Positions 34,107 to 44,271 are shown, numbered from the stretch's first letter. The stretch is DNA of 64,000 nucleotides from Arthrobacter pascens (GCF_017052465.1 NZ_JAFHKT010000130.1:61556-125555), one strand, 5' to 3'. Notes: a model not told the origin generated them from the letters alone. Made by a program: numbers and translations.

Positions 34107-36202
34107 GTCTTGCGCAGGAGATCAACCGCGTCGTCGCGCCCTTTGAGGTCATCAGCGAGTTCAAGCCCGCCGGCGACCAGCCGGCCGCCATCGCCGAACT
34201 CACCGAACGGATCAAGAACGGTGAAAAGGACGTGGTGCTCCTCGGCGCCACAGGTACCGGCAAAAGCGCCACCACCGCGTGGCTGATCGAGCAGATCCAG
34301 CGTCCAACCCTGGTGATGGTGCAGAACAAGACGCTCGCCGCGCAGCTGGCCAACGAGTTCCGCGAGCTGCTGCCCAACAACGCGGTGGAGTACTTCGTCT
34401 CCTATTACGACTACTACCAGCCCGAGGCCTACGTGGCGCAGACGGATACGTTCATTGAGAAGGACTCCTCCGTTAACGAGGAAGTGGAACGGCTCCGGCA
34501 CTCTGCCACGAATGCGCTGCTGACCCGCCGGGACGTGATCGTGGTGGCCACCGTCTCCTGCATCTACGGCCTCGGCACACCGGAAGAGTACATCGCCGGC
34601 ATGGTGACCCTCCGCAAGGGGGCGGAGATGAACCGCGACGATCTGCTCCGGAAATTCGTCTCCATGCAATACACCCGCAATGACATGGACTTCCACCGCG
34701 GCACGTTCCGGGTGCGCGGCGACACCGTGGAAATCATTCCGATGTACGAAGAGCTTGCCATCCGGATCGAGTTCTTTGGCGACGAGATTGAGAACATCCA
34801 TACGCTGCACCCGCTCACCGGGGAGGTCATCCGGGACGAGACCGAAATGTACGTCTTCCCGGCCTCGCACTATGTGGCCGGCCCGGAACGGATGAGCCGG
34901 GCGATCAAGCGGATTGAAGACGAACTTGCCGAGCGGCTCGCGGTGCTCGAGGGCCAGAACAAGCTCGTGGAGGCCCAGCGGCTCCGGATGCGCACCACGT
35001 ACGACCTGGAAATGATGCAGCAGATGGGCTTCTGCAACGGCATCGAGAACTATTCTTCGCACATCGACGGACGCGCCCGCGGCACCGCGCCGCACTGCCT
35101 CCTCGACTACTTCCCGGACGACTTCCTCCTCGTGATTGATGAATCCCACGTCACCGTGCCGCAGATCGGTGCCATGTACGAGGGCGACATGTCGCGCAAA
35201 CGCAACCTGGTGGACCACGGCTTCCGGCTTCCCTCGGCGATGGACAACCGCCCGCTCAAGTGGGATGAGTTCCAGGACCGCGTGGGCCAGACGGTCTACC
35301 TGTCCGCCACCCCGGGCAAGTACGAGCTCGGCAAGGCGGACGGCTTTGTCCAGCAGATTATCCGCCCCACCGGCCTGATCGACCCCGAGGTGGTCGTGAA
35401 ACCCACCAAGGGCCAGATCGACGACCTGCTGGATGAGATCCGGACCCGCACCGAGAAGAACGAACGCATCCTGGTCACGACTCTCACCAAACGCATGGCC
35501 GAGGACCTCACCGACTACCTCCTGGGGCACGGCGTCAAAGTCGAGTACCTGCACTCGGATGTGGACACCCTTCGCCGCGTGGAACTGCTCCGCGAACTGC
35601 GGATGGGAACGTTTGACGTCCTCGTGGGCATCAACCTGCTCCGCGAAGGTCTTGACCTGCCTGAAGTGTCGCTCGTGAGCATCCTGGATGCGGACAAGGA
35701 AGGCTTCCTGCGGTCGTCCACGTCGCTGATCCAGACCATCGGCCGTGCGGCCAGGAACGTGTCCGGGCAGGTGCACATGTATGCGGACCGCATCACCGAC
35801 TCCATGGCCCATGCTATCGACGAGACAAACCGCCGCCGGGCCATCCAGGTCGCCTACAACACCGAAAACGGCGTGGATCCGCAGCCGCTGCGGAAGAAGA
35901 TCGCGGACATCACGGACCAGATTGCCAAGGAGGACGCCGACACCCAGGAACTGCTGAACAACAACCGCCTGGCCAAGGGCGCCAAACGCGGCAAGTCGGG
36001 GGCCAAGGGTGCGGCGACGGTCCGGGCGGACGGTCTCGCGGCGGCCCCCGCCGAGGATTTGGTCGGGCTGATCGAACAGCTGACGGAGCAGATGCACGGC
36101 GCCGCAGCCGAGCTGCAGTTCGAGCTGGCTGCCCGGCTCCGCGACGAAGTGGGCGAGCTGAAAAAGGAACTCCGCCAGATGCACGCAGCCGGGCACGCCT
36201 GA
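34103..36202 (+). CDS. uvrB: Excinuclease ABC subunit B
   Basis: A 699-aa UvrB, the damage-verifying helicase-like subunit of nucleotide excision repair. Walker A GATGTGKS is at residues 48-55, the beta-hairpin is [11 protein letters not shown] (about 95-105), the DEAD-like box appears as VIDESHVT, and motif VI is [13 protein letters not shown] motif near the C-terminus ([19 protein letters not shown]) binds UvrC. A lysine-rich linker ([13 protein letters not shown]) precedes it. The start overlaps the end of coaE by four bases. A Mn-riboswitch-like leader begins about 37 bp after its stop. Confidence 0.98.
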   Translation: MSLAQEINRVVAPFEVISEFKPAGDQPAAIAELTERIKNGEKDVVLLGATGTGKSATTAWLIEQIQRPTLVMVQNKTLAAQLANEFRELLPNNAVEYFVSYYDYYQPEAYVAQTDTFIEKDSSVNEEVERLRHSATNALLTRRDVIVVATVSCIYGLGTPEEYIAGMVTLRKGAEMNRDDLLRKFVSMQYTRNDMDFHRGTFRVRGDTVEIIPMYEELAIRIEFFGDEIENIHTLHPLTGEVIRDETEMYVFPASHYVAGPERMSRAIKRIEDELAERLAVLEGQNKLVEAQRLRMRTTYDLEMMQQMGFCNGIENYSSHIDGRARGTAPHCLLDYFPDDFLLVIDESHVTVPQIGAMYEGDMSRKRNLVDHGFRLPSAMDNRPLKWDEFQDRVGQTVYLSATPGKYELGKADGFVQQIIRPTGLIDPEVVVKPTKGQIDDLLDEIRTRTEKNERILVTTLTKRMAEDLTDYLLGHGVKVEYLHSDVDTLRRVELLRELRMGTFDVLVGINLLREGLDLPEVSLVSILDADKEGFLRSSTSLIQTIGRAARNVSGQVHMYADRITDSMAHAIDETNRRRAIQVAYNTENGVDPQPLRKKIADITDQIAKEDADTQELLNNNRLAKGAKRGKSGAKGAATVRADGLAAAPAEDLVGLIEQLTEQMHGAAAELQFELAARLRDEVGELKKELRQMHAAGHA

Positions 36203-36238
36203 GGTAGGCGCGGGCAGGCGCCGGCGTGAGGTAAAGTT

Positions 36239-36361
36239 GAGGTCACGTAGGGGAGTATCCCAAGCGCTACGGACGTCAACACGCAAGGCACAGATGCCTT
36301 GCCGGGCGTAGCGGGCAACCAAATCAGCACTAAGTGCACAGGTTCGCCGGAGAGACTTACA
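36239..36361 (+). promoter_or_regulatory. yybP-ykoY (manganese) riboswitch-like leader of terC
   Basis: The leader holds the conserved blocks of the yybP-ykoY motif: TAGGGGAGTATCCC (36248-36261), GTCAACACG (36275-36283), a variable hairpin (AAGGCA with TGCCTT), and CGCCGGAGAGACTT (36345-36358). This family binds Mn2+ and typically precedes TerC/Alx-like membrane protein genes, as here. A T-rich stretch (TTTTTTG) follows before the ribosome site GAAAGG. Confidence 0.85.
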
Positions 36362-36393
36362 CCAGTTTTTTGTACCCTGCGAAAGGTATCTCT

Positions 36394-37431
36394 GTGCAGC
36401 TTCCCGTCTGGTTTGAGGTCGGCTCGTTCGTCGTCCTCGGCATCATCCTCCTGTTAGACCTGCTCCTGGTGGTGCGGCGTCCGCACGAACCCTCCATGAA
36501 GGAAGCCGGCCTCTGGGTCGCCTTCTATGTGGCTCTTGCCTTGGTCTTTGCCGGTGCCATGTTCATGTTCGCGGGCCCGGAGTACGGCGGGCAGTTCGTC
36601 GCCGGCTGGGTGACCGAATACAGCCTGAGCATCGACAATCTCTTCGTCTTCATCATCATCATGGCCCGCTTCTCGGTGCCCCGTAAGTACCAGCAGGAAG
36701 TGCTGATGGTGGGCATCATCATCGCCCTCATCCTGCGCGGCATCTTCATCATGCTCGGAGCGATCGTCATCGAGCAGTTCAGCTGGGTCTTCTATATCTT
36801 TGGTGCCTTCCTGCTGTGGACGGCGTGGAAGCAGGCCCAGGACGAAGGCGAAGATGAAGAGGACCGGGAAAACCCGATCATCGCCAAGATCCGCACCGTC
36901 ATCCCCATGTCGGAGAAGTTCGACGGCGGCAAGCTCCGCACCGTGGTCAACGGCAAGAAGGTCTTCACCCCCATGCTGATCGTCTTCGTGACCATCGGCA
37001 TGACGGACCTGCTGTTCGCCGTGGACTCCATCCCCGCGATCTTCGGCCTCACGCAGAGTGCGTTCATCGTCTTCACGGCGAACATCTTCGCGCTCATGGG
37101 CCTGCGCCAGCTCTACTTCCTGCTCGGCGGCCTGATGAACCGCCTGGTCTACCTGAAGCACGCGCTGTCCGTGATCCTGGCGTTCATCGGCGTGAAGCTG
37201 ATCCTGCACGCCATGCACGTGAACGAACTGCCGTTCATCAACGGCGGCCACCACATCGAGTGGGCACCCGAGATCCCCACGTACGTTTCTCTGGCGGTCA
37301 TCGTGGGCACCATCGTCGTCGCCGTGATCGCCAGCCTGGTCAGTTCCAAGGCAAAGCAGGCCAAAATGGACGCCCGCCTCGAGGAGGACGCCCGGAAGAG
37401 CCGGAGCGACGTGGACGTGGACCAGACGTAG
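36394..37431 (+). CDS. TerC-family membrane protein (Alx-like), likely Mn export
   Basis: A 345-aa protein with about nine membrane segments. SIDNLFVFIIIM (about residues 75-86) and TDLLFAVDSIPAIFG (about 205-220) carry the conserved Asp residues of the TerC fold; a charged cytoplasmic loop (DEGEDEEDRE) lies between. Members behind yybP-ykoY riboswitches act in manganese homeostasis, probably as exporters. I chose the GTG at 36394, with GAAAGG seven bases upstream; the longer frame from 36334 overlaps the riboswitch. Downstream hairpin ends the transcript. Confidence 0.9.
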   Translation: MQLPVWFEVGSFVVLGIILLLDLLLVVRRPHEPSMKEAGLWVAFYVALALVFAGAMFMFAGPEYGGQFVAGWVTEYSLSIDNLFVFIIIMARFSVPRKYQQEVLMVGIIIALILRGIFIMLGAIVIEQFSWVFYIFGAFLLWTAWKQAQDEGEDEEDRENPIIAKIRTVIPMSEKFDGGKLRTVVNGKKVFTPMLIVFVTIGMTDLLFAVDSIPAIFGLTQSAFIVFTANIFALMGLRQLYFLLGGLMNRLVYLKHALSVILAFIGVKLILHAMHVNELPFINGGHHIEWAPEIPTYVSLAVIVGTIVVAVIASLVSSKAKQAKMDARLEEDARKSRSDVDVDQT

Positions 37432-37468
37432 GGCCTCCAGGCCTTAGGCAGCCCTCCGAGGGACTGCG

Positions 37469-37505
37469 GCGAGAACCCCGGTCACTGCGTGGCCGGGGTT
37501 CTCGC
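37469..37505 (+). terminator. Terminator hairpin after terC
   Basis: GCGAGAACCCCGG pairs with CCGGGGTTCTCGC (13 bp) around an 11-base loop, 37 bp after the terC stop. It is followed by TTCAAAAAC, a weak tract. Confidence 0.65.
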
Positions 37506-37563
37506 TTCAAAAACTTTGCAGTGGAGCCTCCTCGTGCCGCCGGGCCCGGACTATGCTCGGAGG

Positions 37564-38913
37564 ATGGCAACCACTTCCCGGGCAGAGCCGGATGTGCGCC
37601 AGGTGCAGCGCCGCACCGTGCTGCTCCTGGGGTCCGCGCAGTTGCTCAGCGCCATCGTTACAGGAGCCACCGTTTCCATCGGCTCCCTGCTCGCCGTCGA
37701 CCTGTCCGGCTCCGAGGCATGGGCCGGGTCGGTCGCCACCATGATGACCCTCGCTGCTGCGCTGGCGGCGCTGCCGCTGGCCTCGCTGGCCGAGCGCCGT
37801 GGACGCAGGATCAGCCTGGCCACCGGTCTGGCCGCGGCCCTCGCCGGCGCGCTCCTCATCGTGGTGTCCGTGGTCACGGGCATTTTCGTGTTCCTGGTGC
37901 TTGGCGCGGCCGGCGTCGGGGTGGGCACAGCCGCCAACCTGCAGGCCCGTTTCGCCGCCGTCGATCTGGCAGACGCTGAGCACCGCGGACGTTCCCTGTC
38001 CGCCGTCGTGTGGGCCATCACTGTCGGAGCCGTGGCCGGGCCCAACCTGGTCCAGCCCGGCGCGGTGGTGGGGCAGAGCCTGGGCTTGCCGCCCATTGCT
38101 GGACCGTTCGTCATCTCCGCCGCCGGGCTGCTTCTTGCCTGCGGCCTGCTCCTGGCCGGGCTTCGCCCCGACCCCCTCATTCTGGCGCGGCAACTTGCCG
38201 CACGGGCCCAGCCCGCCGGGCCTCCCGCAGGCGGCGCGCCGGTTCCGGCGCCAGCCGGAGGCTCACTCGCAAGGGGCCTTCGGGCGGTCCGCCACGCACC
38301 GGCCGCGATCCTGGCGCTGGCCGCCGTCGTCGGGGCCCACGCCATGATGGTGGGCGTCATGTCCATGACGCCGCTCCACCTGCAGGCACTCGTTGCGGGC
38401 CCGCACAGTGTCCACGGCAGCCATGCCGCCGGAAGCGATGCGCTGGTCATTATCGGCTTCACCATCTCGCTGCACATCGCGGGGATGTTCGCGCTCTCCC
38501 CGGTCATGGGGTGGCTGACCGACAAGCTCGGGAGGACGCAGACCATTGCGCTTGGCCTCGCCACCCTGCTCGCCGCTGTTCTGGTGGCCGGCTTCGGCCA
38601 AGGGTCGACGGCGGCGGTCGCGGTCGGTCTCGTGCTCCTGGGCGTGGGATGGTCTGCCTCCACCATCGCCGGATCCACTCTCCTTGCTGAAAGCGTCAGC
38701 CAGAAGGACCGGGTGGCCGTGCAGGGCGTCTCGGACATGATGATGGGCGTGGCGGGTGCTGTGGGCGGGGCTGTCTCGGGCCTGGTCCTGAGCTGGGTCG
38801 GATACCTTGGCCTCAACCTGGCCGGCGGCGTGCTCGGTGTCGCGGTCCTTGCGGCCGCCGTCGTTGCCCTGCTGGCAGGGCGATCGAAGCCCGTCGGGTC
38901 AGTCCCTGACTGA
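37564..38913 (+). CDS. MFS transporter (drug/sugar efflux-like)
   Basis: A 449-aa major facilitator with about 12 membrane segments. LAERRGRRISLATGL after helix 2 and WLTDKLGRTQTI after helix 8 are the conserved MFS loop motifs. A Pro/Ala/Gly-rich stretch (PPAGGAPVPAPAGG) marks the central cytoplasmic loop. Substrate unknown. ATG at 37564 directly follows GGAGG, unusually close; an upstream GTG in frame cannot be ruled out. Its stop overlaps the convergent peptidase gene by 15 bases. Confidence 0.85.
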   Translation: MATTSRAEPDVRQVQRRTVLLLGSAQLLSAIVTGATVSIGSLLAVDLSGSEAWAGSVATMMTLAAALAALPLASLAERRGRRISLATGLAAALAGALLIVVSVVTGIFVFLVLGAAGVGVGTAANLQARFAAVDLADAEHRGRSLSAVVWAITVGAVAGPNLVQPGAVVGQSLGLPPIAGPFVISAAGLLLACGLLLAGLRPDPLILARQLAARAQPAGPPAGGAPVPAPAGGSLARGLRAVRHAPAAILALAAVVGAHAMMVGVMSMTPLHLQALVAGPHSVHGSHAAGSDALVIIGFTISLHIAGMFALSPVMGWLTDKLGRTQTIALGLATLLAAVLVAGFGQGSTAAVAVGLVLLGVGWSASTIAGSTLLAESVSQKDRVAVQGVSDMMMGVAGAVGGAVSGLVLSWVGYLGLNLAGGVLGVAVLAAAVVALLAGRSKPVGSVPD

Positions 38914-40251
38914 CCGCACCATGCCCAGCAGGCGGCCGAAGATTGCTTCGCCGTCGTCGGCGATGCCGTCGTGGTGGAAGTCGGCCGATTCCCAGACCTG
39001 CAGGCCGCGGACAGCTGCGGCGGTCTCCAGGGACAGGCCGCGCTCCACGTAGATGTCGTCGGTGTATACGGCCGCTGCCGCCGGCACGGTATTGGCCGCC
39101 AGCCGGAGCGGGTCGTAGAGCGGCTTCCAGTCCGGCTTTGCTGCCAGCAGTCCGGCCACTTCCTTCAGCGGGCGCAGCGCCTGGTCCTGCTCGAAGTACC
39201 ACGGATACACCATCTCGCCGGTCAGCAGGAGTTCCGGTGCGTCCGGGCTGAACTCCGGGAACTCCCGGAGGACCCGCCACGCTGCCCAATCCGTGGCCGA
39301 GCCCTGGCCGTAAATGGATTCATGCATCAGCGCGTAGAGCGGATTGCCGGCCCGTGAGACCAGGGAGCGGAGCTGCTCGAGGAAGGTATCGGACAGCCGG
39401 GCGCCGCGGGGCGTGTCCACGAAGGCATCCTCCAGCAGGTTGTGGAGCCCGTCCACCCTGGTGTTCCCGCCGAGGAAGGCGCCCGCCATCTGGAACCGCT
39501 CCACGGTCAGGCGTTCACCGCCGGGCAGGAATTCGTCCGTACTCCGGAGGTGGCGGGCGATCCGGTCGACGGTCGCGCGGTCTTCCGGATACCAGCCAAA
39601 ATACTCCGCGTTGCGGGCGGCCACGCGCTTGAAGGTTTCCCGGTACACACGTTCTGCAGACCCCGTCAGCGGGGCCAGCCCGCCGGTGATGAGGACTTCC
39701 CGCAGCCCTTCGGGGGCGAACGAGAGGTACGTCAACGCGCAAAATCCGCCGTAGCTCTGGCCGTAGATGCTCCACGGCTCCGATCCCAGGGCGCGGCGGA
39801 CCAGCTCCGCGTCGGCCACAATCGAATCGGCGCGGAAATGTTCGAGGTAGCGGGCCTGGGCAGCGGCGTCGCCCCTGGCCGGAAGCGTGTTCCGGTCGAT
39901 GGGGGAGGACAGCCCGGTGCCGCGCTGGTCCAGCATGAGGATCCGGAAATCCTTCGCGGCCGCCTTGCTCCAGCCGCCGAGGGACATCAGCCGGTTGCCG
40001 CGGCCGCCGGGTCCGCCCTGCAGGTACAGGAGCCACGGCAGCTTTTCCGCCGCTGCTTCGCTGTGATCTGCGGATACGTACTCGCGCGCAAAGACGGTGA
40101 TGGTCTCGGCGGCGTCCTGGCCGGGGGACGCATTGAAATGGTCCAGCGGGACAGTGAAGTAGTGCTCCGCCGTGCGCATCCCGCGGAACTCATGCCGGGC
40201 GCGGACAGTGTGGACGGCAGCATCGACAGCGTTCACAGCTGCCTCAGCCAC
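38899..40251 (-). CDS. Proline iminopeptidase-like alpha/beta hydrolase (S33)
   Basis: A 450-aa S33-type peptidase. LYLQGGPGG (about residues 76-84) is the oxyanion region, LDQRGTGLSSP follows, and GQSYGG holds the nucleophile Ser166. The length and the C-terminal VYTDDIYVE and FHHDGI (catalytic-like His) segments fit the tricorn-interacting/proline iminopeptidase group, which removes N-terminal Pro from peptides. GTG at 40251 overlaps the end of the GNAT gene by eight bases, so the two are coupled. It converges on the MFS gene with a 15-base overlap. Confidence 0.86.
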   Translation of the reverse strand: MAEAAVNAVDAAVHTVRARHEFRGMRTAEHYFTVPLDHFNASPGQDAAETITVFAREYVSADHSEAAAEKLPWLLYLQGGPGGRGNRLMSLGGWSKAAAKDFRILMLDQRGTGLSSPIDRNTLPARGDAAAQARYLEHFRADSIVADAELVRRALGSEPWSIYGQSYGGFCALTYLSFAPEGLREVLITGGLAPLTGSAERVYRETFKRVAARNAEYFGWYPEDRATVDRIARHLRSTDEFLPGGERLTVERFQMAGAFLGGNTRVDGLHNLLEDAFVDTPRGARLSDTFLEQLRSLVSRAGNPLYALMHESIYGQGSATDWAAWRVLREFPEFSPDAPELLLTGEMVYPWYFEQDQALRPLKEVAGLLAAKPDWKPLYDPLRLAANTVPAAAAVYTDDIYVERGLSLETAAAVRGLQVWESADFHHDGIADDGEAIFGRLLGMVRSVRD

Positions 40252-40744
40252 GGGCGCCCGCCCCGCTGCGGGCCCCGAACGCTGCCAGGGCGTCGCCGGT
40301 GAGGCGGAAGGTGGACCACTCCTCCATCGGGTTCGCCCCGAGCTTCCGGTAGAAATTGATGGAGGGTTCGTTCCAGTCCAGGACGCTCCACTCAACCCGG
40401 GCGTACCCGCGTTCGACGGCGGTGGCCGCCAGATGCTGCAGGAGCGCCTTGCCGTGGCCCTCGCCGCGCGCCTCGGGAGTGACGTAGAGGTCTTCCAGGT
40501 AGATGCCGTGGACGCCTTCCCACGTCGAGTAGTTCAGGAACCAGAGGGCGAATCCCCGGACCTCTCCGGCGTCGTTCTCGGCCATGTGGGCGAACACTCG
40601 GGGGTGCTCGCCGAAAAGCACCTCGGCCAGCATCTCCGGCGTGTTCCGGACGGCGTCCGGTTCCTTCTCGTAGATGGCCAGTTCATGGATCATCTGCAGG
40701 ATTACGGGGACATCGGCCGGGGTTGCGGGACGGATTACGCTCAT
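40244..40744 (-). CDS. GNAT acetyltransferase, diamine acetyltransferase-like
   Basis: A 166-aa GNAT protein. VIRPATPADVPVILQMIHEL opens the fold, FLNYSTWEGVHGIYLEDLYV leads into the acetyl-CoA motif ARGEGHGKALL, and DWNEPSINFYRKLGA closes it. The pattern resembles spermidine/spermine N1-acetyltransferases, so a polyamine or amine substrate is likely. ATG at 40744. Upstream partner of the S33 peptidase gene, with overlapping ends. Confidence 0.88.
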   Translation of the reverse strand: MSVIRPATPADVPVILQMIHELAIYEKEPDAVRNTPEMLAEVLFGEHPRVFAHMAENDAGEVRGFALWFLNYSTWEGVHGIYLEDLYVTPEARGEGHGKALLQHLAATAVERGYARVEWSVLDWNEPSINFYRKLGANPMEEWSTFRLTGDALAAFGARSGAGARG

Positions 40745-40808
40745 GTTCCGAGCTTACTAGGGCCGGGGAGGGGACCGCGCTTGTGCTTGAGCCAGCCCCG
40801 GGTGGCCG

Positions 40809-43352
40809 TCAGAGCCTGTTGACCTCTGTCACCCGGACCACGGCGGTGCCGGTCTCGTCGGAGGCAGCGAGGTCCACCTCTGCGGAGATGCCCCAGTCAT
40901 GGTTGCCTGCGGGATCATCGAAGATCTGGCGGACCTTCCACACGTCCGGTCCCTCCGTGAGCATCAGCAGTCCCGGGCCGCGGGCATCGGGGCCGGTGCC
41001 GATATCGTCGTGCTCGTCGAAGTAGTCGTCCAGGATGTCCTCCCAGCGGTCGGCATCCCAGCCGGCGTCGCCGTCGAGCTCGCCCAGCGCCGCGGCGTCC
41101 TCGTCCGCGAACAGCTCCACGCGGCGGAACATTTCGTTCCTGACCATGACACGGAAGGCCCGCGTGTTGGAAGTCAGCGACGGCGGCGGCGGGGGCGGCG
41201 CGTCGTGCGGAGTCGGTGCCGCACCGGACGTCAGCTCCTCCCACTCGTCCAGCAGGCTGGAGTCAACCTGGCGGACCAGCTCGCCGAGCCAGGCGATGAG
41301 GTCTTCCAGGTCCTCCCGGAGGGCATCCTGCGGGACGGTCTGGCGCAGGGCCTTGAAGCCGTCGGCCAGGTACCGCAGCACAATGCCCTCGGAACGTGCC
41401 AGCCCGTAGAACTGGACGAATTCTCCGAAGTTCATGGCGCGTTCGTACATGTCACGAATGACGGACTTGGGCGCCAGTTCGAAATCGCCCACCCAGGGCG
41501 CTGCCTTCCGGTAGACCTCGAAGGCCTCGCCGAGGATTTCCGCGAGGGGCTGCGGGTACGTGACGTCGTCGAGCAACGCCATGCGCTGCTCGTATTCAAT
41601 GCCGTCCGCCTTCATAGCGGCGATGGCCTCGCCCCTGGCTTTCTTCTGCTGCGCGGAGAGGATCTGCCGCGGTTTCTCCAGCGTCGCCTCGATGACCGAG
41701 ACCACGTCCAGGGCATACGACGGCGACTCCGGATCCAGCAGCTCCAGCGCGGCCAGGGCAAACGGCGAGAGCGGCTGGTTCAGGGCGAAGTTCGCCTGCA
41801 GGTGGACTGTCAGGCGGACGGTGCGGCCGTCGGCGCCCTGGTCGGCCAGCGGGATGCGTTCCACCACCTCCGCCGCGAGCAGTTCACGGTAGATGGAGAG
41901 CGCCTTCTTCATCAGCCGCAGCTGGGCTGACCGGGGTTCGTGGTTCTCGGTGAGCAGCCGGCGCGCCGCGGCGAACGGGTCGCCGGGACGCTCCATCAGG
42001 TTCATCAGCATCGCGTGGGTCACGGTAAAACTTGAACTCAGGGGCTCCGGAACGGATTCCACCAAGCGGTTGTAGGTGGGCTCTCCCCAGGAGACGAAGC
42101 CTTCGGGCGGCTTCTTCTTCACGACCTGGCGGAGCTTCTTCTGGTCGTCGCCGAACTTGGCGGTGGCCTTGGCCATGGCCTTGGCGTTCTCCACCACATG
42201 GTCCGGCGCCTGGACCACCACGGTGCCCGCGGTGTCGTAGCCGGCGCGGCCGGCCCTTCCGGCGATCTGATGGAACTCGCGGGAATTGAGCAGGCGGGTG
42301 CGGACGCCGTCGTACTTGCTGAGCGCGGTGAGCAGCACGGTCCGGATGGGAACGTTGATGCCGACGCCCAGGGTGTCGGTGCCGCAGATGACCTTCAGCA
42401 GGCCCGCCTGCGCGAGCTGTTCCACCAGGCGCCGGTACTTGGGCAGCATGCCTGCGTGGTGGACGCCGATGCCGTGCCGGACCAGGCGGTTGAGCGTCTT
42501 GCCGAACCCTGCCGCAAAGCGGAAATTCGCGATGAGCTCAGCAATCTTGTCCTTCTCCTCGCGGCTGCAGACGTTGATGCTCATCAGCGTCTGGGCACGC
42601 TCAATGGCTTCGGCCTGGCTGAAGTGCACCACGTACACCGGAACCTGCTTGGTGGACAGCAGTTCCTCGAGCGTCTCGTGCACGGGGGTCTGGTGGTAGT
42701 AGTAGTGCAGCGGGATGGGCCGCTCGGCGGAGCTGACGGTGGTGGTGGGCCGGCCGGTGAGTTCTGTCATGCCGGCCTCGAAGCGGCTGACGTCGCCGAG
42801 GGTCGCCGACATGAGCAGGAACTGGGCCTGCGGCAGTTCGAGCAGCGGGACTTGCCACGCCCAGCCGCGCTGCGGGTCCGAGTAGAAGTGGAACTCATCC
42901 ATGATCACGGCGCCGAGGTCGGCCGCGGCCCCCTCGCGCAGCGCGATGTTGGCGAGGATCTCGGCAGTGCAGCAGATGATGGGGGCGTCCTGGTTGACCC
43001 CGGAGTCGCCGGTGATCATGCCCACGTTCTCTGCCCCGAAGATCTCGCACAGGGCGAAGAACTTTTCCGAGACAAGGGCCTTGATGGGCGCGGTGTAGTA
43101 GCTGCGTTCCCCGCGGGCCATGGCCTGGAAGTGCGCTGCGATGGCCACGAGGGATTTGCCCGATCCGGTGGGTGTCGCCAGGATCACGTTGGCGCCGGAG
43201 GCGAGTTCCATGATGGCCTCGTCCTGGGCGGCATACAGCTCCAGGCCCCGGCTTTCGGTCCACTCCAGGAAACGCATGTAGAGCGAATCCGGGTCTGCCT
43301 CCGCCGTCGTTGTCCGTGCGGCAGGGGCGGGGAGCTGTTCAACGAGTTTCAT
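40809..43352 (-). CDS. Ski2-like DEAD/DEAH-box RNA helicase with DUF3516
   Basis: An 847-aa superfamily 2 helicase. Walker A is ATPTGSGKS (residues 59-67), the Walker B box is DEFH (in VIMDEFHFYSD), motif III is MSATLGD and motif VI is QIAGRAGRAGYD. The second half is the DUF3516 extension of actinobacterial helicases, ending in a nuclear-transport-factor-like segment (RNEMFRRVELFADEDAAAL). A Pro-rich linker (PPPPPPS) separates it. RNA processing or decay is inferred from family. ATG 43352; monocistronic, divergent from the methyltransferase. Confidence 0.92.
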   Translation of the reverse strand: MKLVEQLPAPAARTTTAEADPDSLYMRFLEWTESRGLELYAAQDEAIMELASGANVILATPTGSGKSLVAIAAHFQAMARGERSYYTAPIKALVSEKFFALCEIFGAENVGMITGDSGVNQDAPIICCTAEILANIALREGAAADLGAVIMDEFHFYSDPQRGWAWQVPLLELPQAQFLLMSATLGDVSRFEAGMTELTGRPTTTVSSAERPIPLHYYYHQTPVHETLEELLSTKQVPVYVVHFSQAEAIERAQTLMSINVCSREEKDKIAELIANFRFAAGFGKTLNRLVRHGIGVHHAGMLPKYRRLVEQLAQAGLLKVICGTDTLGVGINVPIRTVLLTALSKYDGVRTRLLNSREFHQIAGRAGRAGYDTAGTVVVQAPDHVVENAKAMAKATAKFGDDQKKLRQVVKKKPPEGFVSWGEPTYNRLVESVPEPLSSSFTVTHAMLMNLMERPGDPFAAARRLLTENHEPRSAQLRLMKKALSIYRELLAAEVVERIPLADQGADGRTVRLTVHLQANFALNQPLSPFALAALELLDPESPSYALDVVSVIEATLEKPRQILSAQQKKARGEAIAAMKADGIEYEQRMALLDDVTYPQPLAEILGEAFEVYRKAAPWVGDFELAPKSVIRDMYERAMNFGEFVQFYGLARSEGIVLRYLADGFKALRQTVPQDALREDLEDLIAWLGELVRQVDSSLLDEWEELTSGAAPTPHDAPPPPPPSLTSNTRAFRVMVRNEMFRRVELFADEDAAALGELDGDAGWDADRWEDILDDYFDEHDDIGTGPDARGPGLLMLTEGPDVWKVRQIFDDPAGNHDWGISAEVDLAASDETGTAVVRVTEVNRL

Positions 43353-43494
43353 TGCTTTCCAGCTTAGTGCGTGTCCCTGCCGCGCGTGCTTTCTCCCGGG
43401 ACCGGCGCTAGGCTCGCGTTGGCTGCACCTTTGGGGGCGGCCGCAGGTCAGCGGGCGCGGCGTGCCCGCTGTGTTTCAAGCCACTGGAGGCGAT

Positions 43495-44271
43495 GTGCAC
43501 TGGGATCCCGCGAAGTACGGCCAATTCGGCGACCACCGGCAGCGGCCGTTCTTTGACCTGACCGGCCGGATCGACGCGGCTGCGCCGCGTGAGGTGGTCG
43601 ATTTGGGGTGCGGCCCGGGCAACCTCACCGCCACGCTCGCGGAGCGCTGGCCGGGGGCCCGGGTGGTGGGCGTTGATTCTTCGCCGGAAATGCTGTCCAA
43701 AGCCGAAGCGCATGCGGAGCCGGCGGCGGATCTGGAGTTCCGGCTCGGGGATATCGCCGCGTGGTCGCCGTCCCCGGAAACCGACGTGGTGGTGAGCAAC
43801 GCGGCGCTGCAATGGGTCCCGGAGCATCTTGAACTGCTCCCGGGGTGGCTGGCGGCGCTCCGCCCCGGGGCGTGGTTCGCCCTCCAGGTGCCCGGCAACT
43901 TCGGTTCCCCGTCCCACTCCCTGCTGCGGGAGCTCGCCGAATCCCCGGCGTGGGCCGCCAGGCTCGACGGCGTGCTCCGGCATGATGACGCCGTCGCCGA
44001 ACCGGCACGCTACCTTGACATCATGCTGCGAGCCGGCTGCGCGGCGGATGCCTGGGAGACCACCTACCTGCAGGTGCTTCCCGGCGACAACGCGGTCTAC
44101 GAATGGGTGCGGGGAACGGCCCTGCGGCCCGTCCTGGCAGCCTTGTCGCGCGAGGACGCGGCAGAATTCGAACGGGGCTACGCGCAGCGCCTCGCAGAGG
44201 CCTACCCGTCCACGGAGTACGGCACCGTCTACCCGTTCCGCCGGATCTTCGCGGTGGGCCGGAAACTGTAG
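43495..44271 (+). CDS. tam: Trans-aconitate 2-methyltransferase
   Basis: A 258-aa SAM-dependent class I methyltransferase. VVDLGCGPGNLTATLAERWPG is SAM motif I, followed by VVGVDSSPEML and the conserved NAALQWVPEH motif of the Tam group; the C-terminal YPFRRIFAVGRK matches as well. Tam methylates trans-aconitate, a toxic by-product of aconitase. I chose the GTG at 43495, which has GGAGG four bases upstream, over the longer frame at 43462. Confidence 0.9.
   Translation: MHWDPAKYGQFGDHRQRPFFDLTGRIDAAAPREVVDLGCGPGNLTATLAERWPGARVVGVDSSPEMLSKAEAHAEPAADLEFRLGDIAAWSPSPETDVVVSNAALQWVPEHLELLPGWLAALRPGAWFALQVPGNFGSPSHSLLRELAESPAWAARLDGVLRHDDAVAEPARYLDIMLRAGCAADAWETTYLQVLPGDNAVYEWVRGTALRPVLAALSREDAAEFERGYAQRLAEAYPSTEYGTVYPFRRIFAVGRKL

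Noticed and set aside
33920..36322. 800-codon minus-strand frame across uvrB
   Set aside because: Antisense shadow of uvrB with no domain; the plus strand encodes a complete UvrB.
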